Shown in pieces: positions 16,668 to 24,690 of a DNA stretch of 64,000 nt (positions within the stretch are counted from its first letter, which is position 1; each line of letters begins with the position of its first letter). Origin of the DNA: Phycisphaerales bacterium (GTDB lineage: Bacteria > Planctomycetota > Phycisphaerae > Phycisphaerales > UBA1924). The DNA lies in contig JADJMV010000011.1 in assembly GCA_016709445.1 (NCBI GenBank), positions 163,752 through 227,751 on the forward strand. Reading direction: 5' to 3'. The notes under the pieces are model-generated. The model was given only the letters and a program-made list of their open reading frames with translations, did not search any database and was not told the origin of the DNA. A program made the translations under genes and the position numbers.

Positions 16668-19600
16668 ATGTCCCCGATGGCCAAGACCAATTCTCGCGCA
16701 TTCGGCCGCCCGCTGGCGGTCATCCTCGTGATCTGCTGCATCGCCGCGGTGGGGTTCATCACGCTCCGGGCAGTCACCGCTCCGCCCCCCGCTCCGCCCG
16801 GCGCGGGCGACGGCTCGGGGTTCAGCCACAAGGACATCTCCAGGTCAGACGACGAACTCGGCAGTGCCCGAGGGTTGCACATCCAGATGGTCGATCCGGA
16901 GGACCGCAAACGCCTCGCGGCCGAGCTCGAGACCGAGACGCTGGACCCTCTCCAGGCACAACGGTACCGGGTCGGTCGGCCCAGTGCGACCATCTACCTC
17001 GCGGATGGACGTCTCGTGCATATCACCTCCGAGAGCGGGACACTCGTGCTCCCCGACCGGACGAAGCCGCCCGAGACCGGCACGCTGACCGGCGATGTCG
17101 TTGTCCGACTCTTCGACGCCCGGGCGGATGGACGCCGCCCCGACCCGCAGCACGACCTGCCCTCGATGGTGTGGAAGGGCAAGTCGCTCACATTTGATTC
17201 CACGCTTGGCGAAGCCTCGACAAATGAGCCGTTCGTCCTCACGACGGCCCAGATTGAGTTTCGCGCCGACGACGCGAAGCTCTTGATCAATCAGGCATTG
17301 CAGCGCCTGGAACGGTTCACGGTTCGAAAGGGCGGCACGATCGTCTATCACGATCTGGCAGACCCGATGCGACCCAGCGCGGGCGTGAAGGCCTCGGCGG
17401 TACCCGCCGGGGGCTCGGTGCTGGCGGCCAGCCACGCGTCCCGAGCAACTCCCGCGCTGCGCAGCCTCCAGGCAACCCCGGACCCCGACCGTCAGCCCGG
17501 TGCGGCGGACGACCTCGCGGCGTCGCCGGCGCCGGCCGTGCCCCGGGAACCGGTGGTCACCTTCTACCAGGCGGTCGCGCGGGGGACTGTCGAGCTGGTC
17601 CGGGGCGGTCAGCGCATCGAGAGCGACCGGCTGGATCTCTTCGCCCGCACGATCGACAACAAGCTGCCGAAGGACGCGATCGGCGCGATCCGGCCAGCGA
17701 GCGAGCCCCCGGCGGCTTCCCAACCCGAGCCCTCAGCATTCCGCAACGCCATGCCCCGCGAGACGGCGGGCCCGGCCGTGCGTCTGGCAGCCTACCGCCC
17801 CCAACCCGAGGAGGCTGATTCCGCGAGCCAGGTCCAGGCGCCCGCGACGCAGCCGACGGTCCCGGACGCCGAGGCCCCGGAGGAGGAGTCCACAACGCTC
17901 ACCTGGAAGGATGACCTCGAAGTCCGCCCGCTGCTCGATGAGCCGCAGGAACTCCGCGAGAACCACCTGGTCGCCCGCTTCACAGCAGATCAGAGCGGCG
18001 TTGTCCGTTTCTCAGACTCGGAGGCCGAGGCGAGCGGGCAGGCGGCTGTCTTCGAATACTCCCTCACAACCCGCGACCTGGTGCTCAGCGGTCCGGCCCA
18101 GGAGAATGTACTCCTCACCTCAAAGTCCATGGGCCAGGCGCGCATGGCCCGGTTTGAGCTCCCCCTGTCCACGGGGATCGGCCGCGTGATCGGCCCGGGC
18201 ACCGTCATCGGCAGCCACTCGGACCGGGTCGACTGGCGAGAACGCACCAATCTGGTGTTCAAGATGGATGGCGAGAGGATGTCCGGAGAACTGCTCGAGG
18301 CCGAGTGCATCGGCAGCGCCCGCGCCACCGATGGCAACGCGTGGATCGAAGCCGACAATCTGCACGTGTACTTCGACGATCAGCTCGACGGCCAGTCCCG
18401 CCCGACACGCCTGGTCGCCCAACACGCCGTCAGACTCGGCGACGGGCGAGGTGCCGACGGAGCCTGGGAGAGTCTGGAGGTCGCGTTCGACCCTATGGCC
18501 GATCATCCCGCGCCGACCTCGGTCGATGCCGGTGGTGGCGGGTCGTTCCGCGACCAAACCGCGCGGGTCGCGGCCGAGCACATCTTCGCCGAACTCCGCG
18601 AGGACGACGAGGGCAAGAGTCAACTCGCGAGGGTGTGGGCTGACGGGCAGGTCAAGTTCACCCGCTTCACGGACAAGATCGAGGTCGAGGGAGAACGGCT
18701 CTTCGCCGATGTTGACGAGCAGTTGCTCGAAGTGCAACACCCCGGGGGGACCAGCCGCGTCGCCCGCGGCCCCACGGTCATCACCGGTGAGCGGGTCCGC
18801 CTCCACGGCCAACTCCGGACGGCAGAGGCCTACGGCCCCGGCTCGTTCGAACACCAAGCCGGCGCCGGCGAGACCCGTTCCTCGATTCGCGCAGTGTGGA
18901 CCGATGGGATGGCTTTCGATGACATCGCGGGCAAGCTCGAATGCGTCGGCGGAGTTGTCGCGGTCCACCAACCCGATCCACTCACCCGAGAGAGCATCTC
19001 CGGGGCACTGGTGCGGGTCGAATTCGAGTCCAGCGAAGCGGGTGAGCCCGGAGCCGACGCCGCGGCCTTCACCAATTCCTCCGATGGCGGAGACCGCGCT
19101 GTCCGTACGCTGTATGCGGGCGGAGAGGCCGTGCTCGGGACCGGTGAGAAGCTGGCGACAGTCGAATCCACCCGCTCGTCGACGCCCCCAGTCGAGGGCC
19201 AGCCGGCCCCGCCCGTCGAACGCGCGTTCCGGCTCAGCGGCGTCGAGATCTTTGCCGACAACGAAGCCGGCACACTCGACGTGCCCGGGCGCGGCCGACT
19301 GTTCGTCGCAGACCTTCGCCCGACTCCCGAGGGGCGGAGCGAGAGCAACGACCGTGGGGCCTCGCTGTTCGATTGGAACGGCTCCTTCCACGCGGATCGT
19401 GCTGTGGGTTCCGCGGAAATGCTTGACTCGGTCCGGATGAGTCACTCCCGCGCCGTGGACGGCTCGAAGACGCTGCTCGAGTGCGCCAAGCTGCGAGCGT
19501 TCTTTATCCCGGGCGACAAACCGGAGAAGATCTTCGCGGGGCTCCGCTCGGCCGTTGCCGAGACAGACGCCTACCTCCGCACCGAGAGCCGCGAACTCTC

Positions 19601-19784
19601 CGCCGACACACTCCTCTACGACCCCGACACGGGCGTCGCCAAGGCGGTCGGGATCGACGGCCACCGGGTACGAATCCTCGACCGCACCACCGGTTCGCCG
19701 ATCTCTGCCGCGGCACTGGTTTGGGACCTCAACGCCGACCGCGTCGATGTGGTGGATCCGGGGACGATCGTGATCCCGCGGTAG
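16668..19784 (+). CDS. Very large LptC/OstA-like envelope protein
   Basis: The 1038-residue protein begins with a short cytoplasmic part and one membrane helix (about residues 14-36, PLAVILVICCIAAVGFITL). A long periplasmic region of repeated short beta strands follows, of the kind seen in LptC, LptA and OstA. Recurrent units include TGDVVVRLFDA, GTVELVRGGQRIESDRLDL, GRVIGPGTVIG and KFTRFTDKIEVEGERLFADV. LptC and LptA bridge LPS from the inner to the outer membrane. LptC is normally about 190 residues and LptA about 180, so this protein would hold several such modules in one chain. It follows kdsD by 78 bases. GAAGGGG stands before the ATG at 16668. Family assignment is by pattern and context, not proven. 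Confidence 0.7.
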   Translation: MSPMAKTNSRAFGRPLAVILVICCIAAVGFITLRAVTAPPPAPPGAGDGSGFSHKDISRSDDELGSARGLHIQMVDPEDRKRLAAELETETLDPLQAQRYRVGRPSATIYLADGRLVHITSESGTLVLPDRTKPPETGTLTGDVVVRLFDARADGRRPDPQHDLPSMVWKGKSLTFDSTLGEASTNEPFVLTTAQIEFRADDAKLLINQALQRLERFTVRKGGTIVYHDLADPMRPSAGVKASAVPAGGSVLAASHASRATPALRSLQATPDPDRQPGAADDLAASPAPAVPREPVVTFYQAVARGTVELVRGGQRIESDRLDLFARTIDNKLPKDAIGAIRPASEPPAASQPEPSAFRNAMPRETAGPAVRLAAYRPQPEEADSASQVQAPATQPTVPDAEAPEEESTTLTWKDDLEVRPLLDEPQELRENHLVARFTADQSGVVRFSDSEAEASGQAAVFEYSLTTRDLVLSGPAQENVLLTSKSMGQARMARFELPLSTGIGRVIGPGTVIGSHSDRVDWRERTNLVFKMDGERMSGELLEAECIGSARATDGNAWIEADNLHVYFDDQLDGQSRPTRLVAQHAVRLGDGRGADGAWESLEVAFDPMADHPAPTSVDAGGGGSFRDQTARVAAEHIFAELREDDEGKSQLARVWADGQVKFTRFTDKIEVEGERLFADVDEQLLEVQHPGGTSRVARGPTVITGERVRLHGQLRTAEAYGPGSFEHQAGAGETRSSIRAVWTDGMAFDDIAGKLECVGGVVAVHQPDPLTRESISGALVRVEFESSEAGEPGADAAAFTNSSDGGDRAVRTLYAGGEAVLGTGEKLATVESTRSSTPPVEGQPAPPVERAFRLSGVEIFADNEAGTLDVPGRGRLFVADLRPTPEGRSESNDRGASLFDWNGSFHADRAVGSAEMLDSVRMSHSRAVDGSKTLLECAKLRAFFIPGDKPEKIFAGLRSAVAETDAYLRTESRELSADTLLYDPDTGVAKAVGIDGHRVRILDRTTGSPISAAALVWDLNADRVDVVDPGTIVIPR

Positions 19785-19859
19785 AACATCGAACCGTCGC
19801 GATTTCCGGGGCGGAAGGCAGGGCGCTGGCGAGCCCCAGTTTGTCCAGGATCGCTGGAC

Positions 19860-20429
19860 TCAGGCCGAAGTACGGTCGAGCACGCGGTAGGCCTCACGCT
19901 CGCCCCGTCCTCGCAGCGGATAGTCCTTGCGAAGCGGGTGCGCCGGGAAATCCTCCCAGGTCAGGATGCGACGCAAGTCCGGATGATTCCGGAATCGGAT
20001 CCCGAACATGTCGTAGACCTCGCGCTCGTTCCACTCAGCGCCAGGCCAGAGGTCTGTCACCGAGTCGAGCCACAACGCCGGATCTGCTTCGATCCCGCCC
20101 GTCGGGACGGACGGGTCGAGATAGGCCTTCACAAACAACCGGTCGTCCCGATCAAAGCTGATCAGGTTGTACAGCACGGCGAACCGTCCCGGCGTGCCGC
20201 CCGGGTAGCCGAGGTAATCCACGCCGGCGACATCCGAGAGGAAGCAGTAGGAGCACGCCGGATCGTCCCGGAGGAACGACATGACTCGATGCAGGTCCTT
20301 GGGCTCCAGCACGAGGGTGGTCTGACCGCGAAACTGGGTGGCACGCAGCCGGAGCGAGGGATGCGCCTCGCGGACGCGCCGCAGTGCCGCATGGTCGACC
20401 GTCCCGCCCGGCTTCTGACTCTCCGACAT
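19860..20429 (-). CDS. nuoC: NADH-quinone oxidoreductase subunit C (30 kDa subunit)
   Basis: NuoC is part of the peripheral arm of complex I, next to NuoD and the quinone site. The 189-residue protein has the family signature WNEREVYDMFGIRFRNHPDL followed by RRILTWEDFPAHPLRKDYPL, near residues 130-170. The N-terminal part shows the usual CSYCFLSDVAGVDYLGYP with RFAVLYNLIS. The length is normal for an unfused NuoC. No other complex I gene is in the window, which is unusual because nuo genes normally form an operon. The gene converges on the LptC-like gene 75 bases away. A weak hairpin at 19843-19859 lies just past its stop. Confidence 0.92.
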   Translation of the reverse strand: MSESQKPGGTVDHAALRRVREAHPSLRLRATQFRGQTTLVLEPKDLHRVMSFLRDDPACSYCFLSDVAGVDYLGYPGGTPGRFAVLYNLISFDRDDRLFVKAYLDPSVPTGGIEADPALWLDSVTDLWPGAEWNEREVYDMFGIRFRNHPDLRRILTWEDFPAHPLRKDYPLRGRGEREAYRVLDRTSA

Positions 20430-20563
20430 GCCTCACTCCTTGGCTCAACGAGTTCCAAGCATAGCTCTTGCCCATGTGCCCTTCCGCCAGGGTCGGATCC
20501 TGGCCGGATAGTCCGAAAACACACGGCAGCTTCTGAGTGATTTTTCTAGGACCCACGCAGGAA

Positions 20564-20598
20564 GCGACCCCGCCCCCAACCCGTCGGGGGCGGGTCGC
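20564..20598 (-). terminator. Terminator-like hairpin with no obvious gene to end
   Basis: A 13-bp GC-rich stem with one bulged base (GCGACCC-C-GCCCCC against GGGGGCGGGTCGC) and an eight-base loop. Its minus-strand form closely resembles the pnp terminator, including the GTCGCTT exit, but it lacks a good T tract. No minus-strand gene precedes it. It may end a small RNA. Confidence 0.4.
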
Positions 20599-20719
20599 CG
20601 TTCAACCACGGCACCTAGGGCCCTGGGGTTTCTCTGCCCCGGGCCTTCCCGCGTCTGCGCAACTCCAGCCGGAGTTACACGCTGGTCCGGGCGGTTGTTG
20701 CGCGTCGATGGGATGGAGG

Positions 20720-21055
20720 ATGAAGGACTCGAATCCCAAGGAGCCCGCCGTGCTGCTGACCGCCCGCCCCACGACACTCCGATCGCTGTGCCACGCCCTC
20801 ACCGGCCTGATCCCCGAGCCTTCCCCGCGCGGGAACCCCCCCTCGGAGCCGGCCGAGACCTCAGAGACGAGCCCGGTCATTGACCGGATCATGCTCATCA
20901 ATCCATCGGCCACGGCCGCCTACCTGGCGAGCTTCAACCAGATGGCTCTGGACCGATACCTGGCCCACCTGGAGAGCATGGACGCCCCCCGCGGGGCCCG
21001 CTGGGAGCGTCCGGGGGACACCTGCGCGATTGTGGTCCAAGAAACCGAGTTCTGA
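20720..21055 (+). CDS. Small hypothetical protein
   Basis: The frame encodes 111 residues from the ATG at 20720. I do not recognise it. The conserved-looking part is the C-terminal third: INPSATAAYLASFNQMALD, YLAHLESMDAPRG, ARWERPGDTCAIV. This resembles short planctomycete proteins that end in a RPGDTPAI-like motif, but that is from memory and not verified. GGAGG touches the ATG too closely to serve it, so the true start may be the ATG at 20708 or at 20891 (MLINPS). The base composition at third positions is coding-like only in the second half. It stands alone between nuoC (divergent) and the TolB-like gene. Confidence 0.4.
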   Translation: MKDSNPKEPAVLLTARPTTLRSLCHALTGLIPEPSPRGNPPSEPAETSETSPVIDRIMLINPSATAAYLASFNQMALDRYLAHLESMDAPRGARWERPGDTCAIVVQETEF

Positions 21056-21196
21056 ACCCACCGCCCCGGCGGAACTTCTCGCGATCTGAGTTACTGGACT
21101 CAATCGCCCGCCCGACGACGTCGATGACCTGCTCGTGATTCCCGGTCCCGCGAGAGGGGCCAGGAGGCCGGAGTTGGCTTGACCTCGGAGGGCACG

Positions 21197-22378
21197 ATGA
21201 AGATCCGTTCGCACACCTGCAATTCCACGCGTTCGTGCTCCGCCCTGCTCTTGGCCGCGGGGCTCGCCCTGGCCGGATGCGAGGCCAACCAGGGCTGGTA
21301 CACGAGCCCGGCGGCCGAGCGCCCCGCCGAGCCCACCCCGACCACCCCGCCGCCGACCGAACTGAGCCTGTTCGGCCAGGAGACCTGGGGCGCACCGACC
21401 GCACTGCCCGCCGACCCGATCCCCCTGACCTCGAACCCAAACTCGGTCAACGCCTCTCGCATCACCTTCGCGGAAGAGGGGGCGGACTTTGATCCGTGCG
21501 TTTCGAGCAGCGGCGGGTTCATGGTCTTCGCGTCGACGCAGCACAGCCGCAATGCGGACATCTATCTCAAGAACCTCGGCAGCACGATCCTGACCCAGCT
21601 CACCAACGACCCCGGTCGCGACGTGATGCCGAAGATCAGCCCGGACGGCCAGTGGATCGCGTTCGCGAGCGATCGTGCACTGGATTGGAACATTTACGTC
21701 ATGCCCCGCGCAGGTGGCCGCCCGGTCCAAATCACCTGGGAGAGCGCCGCAGAACTGCACCCATCCTGGTCTCCCGACGGCAAGCAGATCGCCTATTCCA
21801 AGCTGGGCCAGACGTCCGGCCGTTGGGAGATCTGGGTCACAGACGTCACGAACACGTCGACCCCCCACTTCCTGGGCTACGGGCTGTTCCCCGAGTGGTG
21901 CCCCAAGGCGGGCACCGGGCCGAATGGTGGCGACCTGATCCTCTTTCAACGCTCCGCCGATCGCGGGGACCGCGCGTTTGGGATCTGGATGTTCGAGATG
22001 AAGGGCGGGCAGGTCGGCAGTCCGAGCCAGCTCATCGGGAGCCCCGCGACGGCGTATATCAATCCGAACTGGTCGCCCGACGGCCGGTACGTCGTCTTTG
22101 CCTCCGTGAGCGACCCGCACGCAATCCAGTCGGCGGACAAAGTCTTCACCGGCGACAGCGACCTCTGGATGATGTCCAGTGACGGGAACACGATGGTCAG
22201 TCTGACCACCGGGAACAGTTCCGACCTGCTCCCGGCGTGGGGGACAGACGGGAACATCTACTTTGTCTCGACTCGGACGGGCCGGGACAACATCTGGGCG
22301 ATCAACGCCGAGACGGCGATGCTCGCCGCGGGGCTGAGCCCCTCGGAGCCCGTGGCGACCGTCCCGACCGACCAATAG
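21197..22378 (+). CDS. TolB-like beta-propeller lipoprotein
   Basis: The 393-residue protein has a leader with a lipobox at LALAGC (about residue 29). Repeated WD40-like PD40 units of the TolB propeller type follow: MPKISPDGQWIAFASDRALD, HPSWSPDGKQIAYSKL, NPNWSPDGRYVVFASV, LPAWGTDGNIYFVSTRTGRD. TolB works with Pal in outer-membrane constriction; stand-alone propeller lipoproteins of this kind have varied or unknown roles. No TolB N-terminal domain is present in this gene, but the next gene product could supply a related fold. GGAG stands seven bases before the ATG at 21197. The next gene starts 127 bases downstream, so cotranscription is plausible. Confidence 0.8.
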   Translation: MKIRSHTCNSTRSCSALLLAAGLALAGCEANQGWYTSPAAERPAEPTPTTPPPTELSLFGQETWGAPTALPADPIPLTSNPNSVNASRITFAEEGADFDPCVSSSGGFMVFASTQHSRNADIYLKNLGSTILTQLTNDPGRDVMPKISPDGQWIAFASDRALDWNIYVMPRAGGRPVQITWESAAELHPSWSPDGKQIAYSKLGQTSGRWEIWVTDVTNTSTPHFLGYGLFPEWCPKAGTGPNGGDLILFQRSADRGDRAFGIWMFEMKGGQVGSPSQLIGSPATAYINPNWSPDGRYVVFASVSDPHAIQSADKVFTGDSDLWMMSSDGNTMVSLTTGNSSDLLPAWGTDGNIYFVSTRTGRDNIWAINAETAMLAAGLSPSEPVATVPTDQ

Positions 22379-22505
22379 CGAATCGTCGCTCGCGGTGTGC
22401 AGCCGGGAACGCCTGCACGCCGATTCATGGGAGGCCGGGTGGGCCGAGAGGCTGGCCCGGAGCTTGCGACGCGGGGTGGAGTCCCCGCGCGAACGGCAGG
22501 ACGCC

Positions 22506-23318
22506 ATGACAAGTGCACAGACCATGCTCGCCCGCGCTCCCGCCGGCCTGATCGGCCGCGCGGTTCTTGCGCTCGTGCTCTCCGGCCTGCTCCAGGGCTG
22601 TGAGGGCTTCACCAACCGGAAGCCAGAGCTCACACCGCCCACGGTGACCCGGGCGCCGTATGCCGGACAACCCGGGGAGGTGCTCTGGGGTGTCGTCCCG
22701 CTCGCGAATGAGTCAGGGACCGACGTCTTCGATCCGCTCATCGTCAGCGACAAGCTCGTCGCCGCGGTGGAGGAGGTCGAGGGCATCCGTGCCGTCCCCC
22801 TCAACCGGACGCTCCAGGCCATGCACGCCCTGGAGATGCGGGGCGTTCGGGACCCCGGTGACATTGCCCGGCTTGCCGATGCGATGGGCGTCGACGGGCT
22901 GGTTGTGGGGACCATCACAGCCTTTGATCCCTACGACCCCCCCACGATCGGGCTTTCGATCGCGCTGTATGCCCGGACGCCCGCGATGGGCGCCCAGGCG
23001 GCACAGGCTGGGATCGACCCGCGGGCCTTGTCGGCCTCCCCGACGGATCACACGCCCGGGCCGGGATTCCGTCCCGGCGACGGGCCGACCGCCCTGGCCT
23101 CGGCCCACCTGGACGCACGAGACCACGGGGTGCTCGTCGCCCTTCGGGACTACGCCCAGGGCCGGCACGATCCGGAGGGCGCCCTGGGCTGGCGGCGCTA
23201 CACCGCGAGCATGGACCTGTACACGCAGTTTGCGACCCAGCATCTCGTGGCGGAGTTGGTGCGACAGGAGCACCTCCGCCTCGCGACGCCGGGCGAGGAT
23301 GAACCCCCCGCGCCCTGA
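22506..23318 (+). CDS. Lipoprotein with CsgG/TolB-N-like domain
   Basis: The 270-residue product has a signal sequence with lipobox LLQGC (about residue 32). The domain after it, VLWGVVPLANESGTDVFDPL then VSDKLVAAVEEVEG, RAVPLNRTLQAMHAL, RLADAMGVDGLVVGTI, follows the alternating strand-helix pattern of CsgG and of the TolB N-terminal domain, which assemble or dock at the outer membrane. The assignment is by pattern only. About 100 residues at the C-terminus have no recognisable motif. It lies downstream of the propeller lipoprotein on the same strand, and the two may act together. The ATG at 22506 follows AGGA. Confidence 0.6.
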   Translation: MTSAQTMLARAPAGLIGRAVLALVLSGLLQGCEGFTNRKPELTPPTVTRAPYAGQPGEVLWGVVPLANESGTDVFDPLIVSDKLVAAVEEVEGIRAVPLNRTLQAMHALEMRGVRDPGDIARLADAMGVDGLVVGTITAFDPYDPPTIGLSIALYARTPAMGAQAAQAGIDPRALSASPTDHTPGPGFRPGDGPTALASAHLDARDHGVLVALRDYAQGRHDPEGALGWRRYTASMDLYTQFATQHLVAELVRQEHLRLATPGEDEPPAP

Positions 23319-23360
23319 CGACCGGCCCGACCGGCGCGGGTGTGCCGATCGGAGTCGACC

Positions 23361-23594
23361 GTGGCGAGGAACCGAGAGCGTCAGAGCAATCCGGACCTGC
23401 GAATCGTCACGCTGGTGCATGGCAAGCACCAGTGGCGGTTCGGTTGTGCCCCGGGGGAGGAGCGTCTGCTGGTGACCGCGGCCGCCCGGATCGCTATGGA
23501 GGGGCGGGACGGACTCGATCTCGCCGACGCGGCGATCCTGGCGCGCCGGCTGGATGCATGGCCCGCGGGGCCCGAGAAGAGAGAGACCCACTGA
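23361..23594 (+). CDS. Small hypothetical protein
   Basis: A 77-residue product is read from a GTG at 23361; a GTG at 23340 would add seven residues. I do not recognise the family. It shows a compact alpha/beta pattern: RIVTLVHGKHQWRFGCAPG, then ERLLVTAAARIAMEG and LDLADAAILARRLD. The last part looks like an amphipathic helix. It has no membrane segment and no signal peptide, so it should be cytoplasmic. It lies between the CsgG-like lipoprotein gene and the recombinase gene with short gaps on the same strand, and may be part of one transcript. No function is proposed. Confidence 0.55.
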   Translation: MARNRERQSNPDLRIVTLVHGKHQWRFGCAPGEERLLVTAAARIAMEGRDGLDLADAAILARRLDAWPAGPEKRETH

Positions 23595-23648
23595 CCGTAG
23601 GAATGACGCCCGGCCGAACGGTCGGAGACGGGCGAATGGAGATTGCCG

Positions 23649-24680
23649 ATGTCCACCCTGCCGATCACCGACTCCTTCGCTTCATACCTGACCAACGAGC
23701 GGCACTTCAGCCCCTACACCGCCCGCTGCTACGGGGCCGATCTGCGTCAGTTCGTCGAATACCTGGTCGACGAGGCCGGCATCACGATCGAGCAGGGCGC
23801 CGAGCGCGAAGCCTTTCAACGCCGCAGCAACACCGCCGCGGGCCAGGCCGCGCTCGTCGTCGGTTCCATCGGGCCAAAGACGATCACCGAGATGATCTGT
23901 GCGGCCGACGCGGACACGATCCGGCCGTTCCTGGCGCACCTCTCGGAGCAGAGCTATTCGGCGGCCACCATGGCCAGGAAGATCGCCACCCTGCGCTCGT
24001 TCTACAAGTGGGCCGAGCGTCGAGGGCTGGCGACGGTCAACCCCATGACCCTCATCCGCACGCCCCGTCAGAGCAAGCGCCTGCCCAAGGCGATCACGGT
24101 CGAGCAGGTCGAGCGGCTCCTCGCCGCCCCTGGCGACGCGGACGTGCTGGGGCGGCGTGACCGGGCGATGCTCGAGACGCTGTACTCGACAGGGATCCGC
24201 GTCAGCGAACTCGTCGGGCTCAATTACCTTGACCTCGATGTGCCGGGCGAAGCCCTGCGAATCCGCGGGAAGGGCAAGAAGGAGCGGCTCGTCCCCCTGG
24301 GCACCCACGCCCTGGCGGCGATCCGCCGATACATGGACGGCGTCGAGGCCGACACCAAGTTCGCCCAGTGCTGGAACGCCGAGCGGCGTGGTCAAGCCCC
24401 GCTGTTCGTCAACAAGCATGGCGGGCGGCTGAGCTCCCGCTCGGTCCGACGCAAGCTGGACAAGTACCTCCGCGAGGCGGGCCTCGATCCGACCATCAGC
24501 CCGCACACACTGCGCCACAGCTTTGCGACGCATCTCCTCGACAATGGCGCCGATCTCCGCAGCGTTCAGGAGTTGCTCGGGCACCAGTCGCTGAGCACCA
24601 CCCAGGTCTATACACACCTCTCGACCCAGCGCGTCCGCCGCGCCTACGACGAGGCCCACCCCCGCGCCGAGGCCAGCTAA
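23649..24680 (+). CDS. xerC: Site-specific tyrosine recombinase XerC/XerD
   Basis: Xer recombinases resolve chromosome dimers at dif by cutting through a tyrosine and rejoining strands. The 343-residue protein has an N-terminal SAM-like core-binding domain and a C-terminal catalytic domain. The catalytic residues are all present: R184 (GIRVSEL), K208 (GKGKKERL), H286 and R289 (SPHTLRHSF), H312 (LLGHQSL) and Y321 (TQVYTHL). The protein is about 40 residues longer than usual Xer proteins because of an insertion near residues 45-85 (EQGAEREAFQRRSNTAAGQ). Whether it is XerC or XerD cannot be told from sequence alone. No phage or integron genes surround it, so a housekeeping role is likely. Confidence 0.9.
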   Translation: MSTLPITDSFASYLTNERHFSPYTARCYGADLRQFVEYLVDEAGITIEQGAEREAFQRRSNTAAGQAALVVGSIGPKTITEMICAADADTIRPFLAHLSEQSYSAATMARKIATLRSFYKWAERRGLATVNPMTLIRTPRQSKRLPKAITVEQVERLLAAPGDADVLGRRDRAMLETLYSTGIRVSELVGLNYLDLDVPGEALRIRGKGKKERLVPLGTHALAAIRRYMDGVEADTKFAQCWNAERRGQAPLFVNKHGGRLSSRSVRRKLDKYLREAGLDPTISPHTLRHSFATHLLDNGADLRSVQELLGHQSLSTTQVYTHLSTQRVRRAYDEAHPRAEAS

Positions 24681-24690
24681 GGCCTACCCG

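Noticed and set aside
20722..20745. A GACTCGAATCCC word that resembles a tRNA T-arm
   Set aside because: The expected TTC is CTC, the flanking stems do not pair, and no acceptor or anticodon arm can be drawn on either strand.
23649..24680. A mobile element or integron marked by the tyrosine recombinase
   Set aside because: No attachment repeats, cargo genes or phage genes surround it, and composition does not change. A housekeeping Xer role is simpler.
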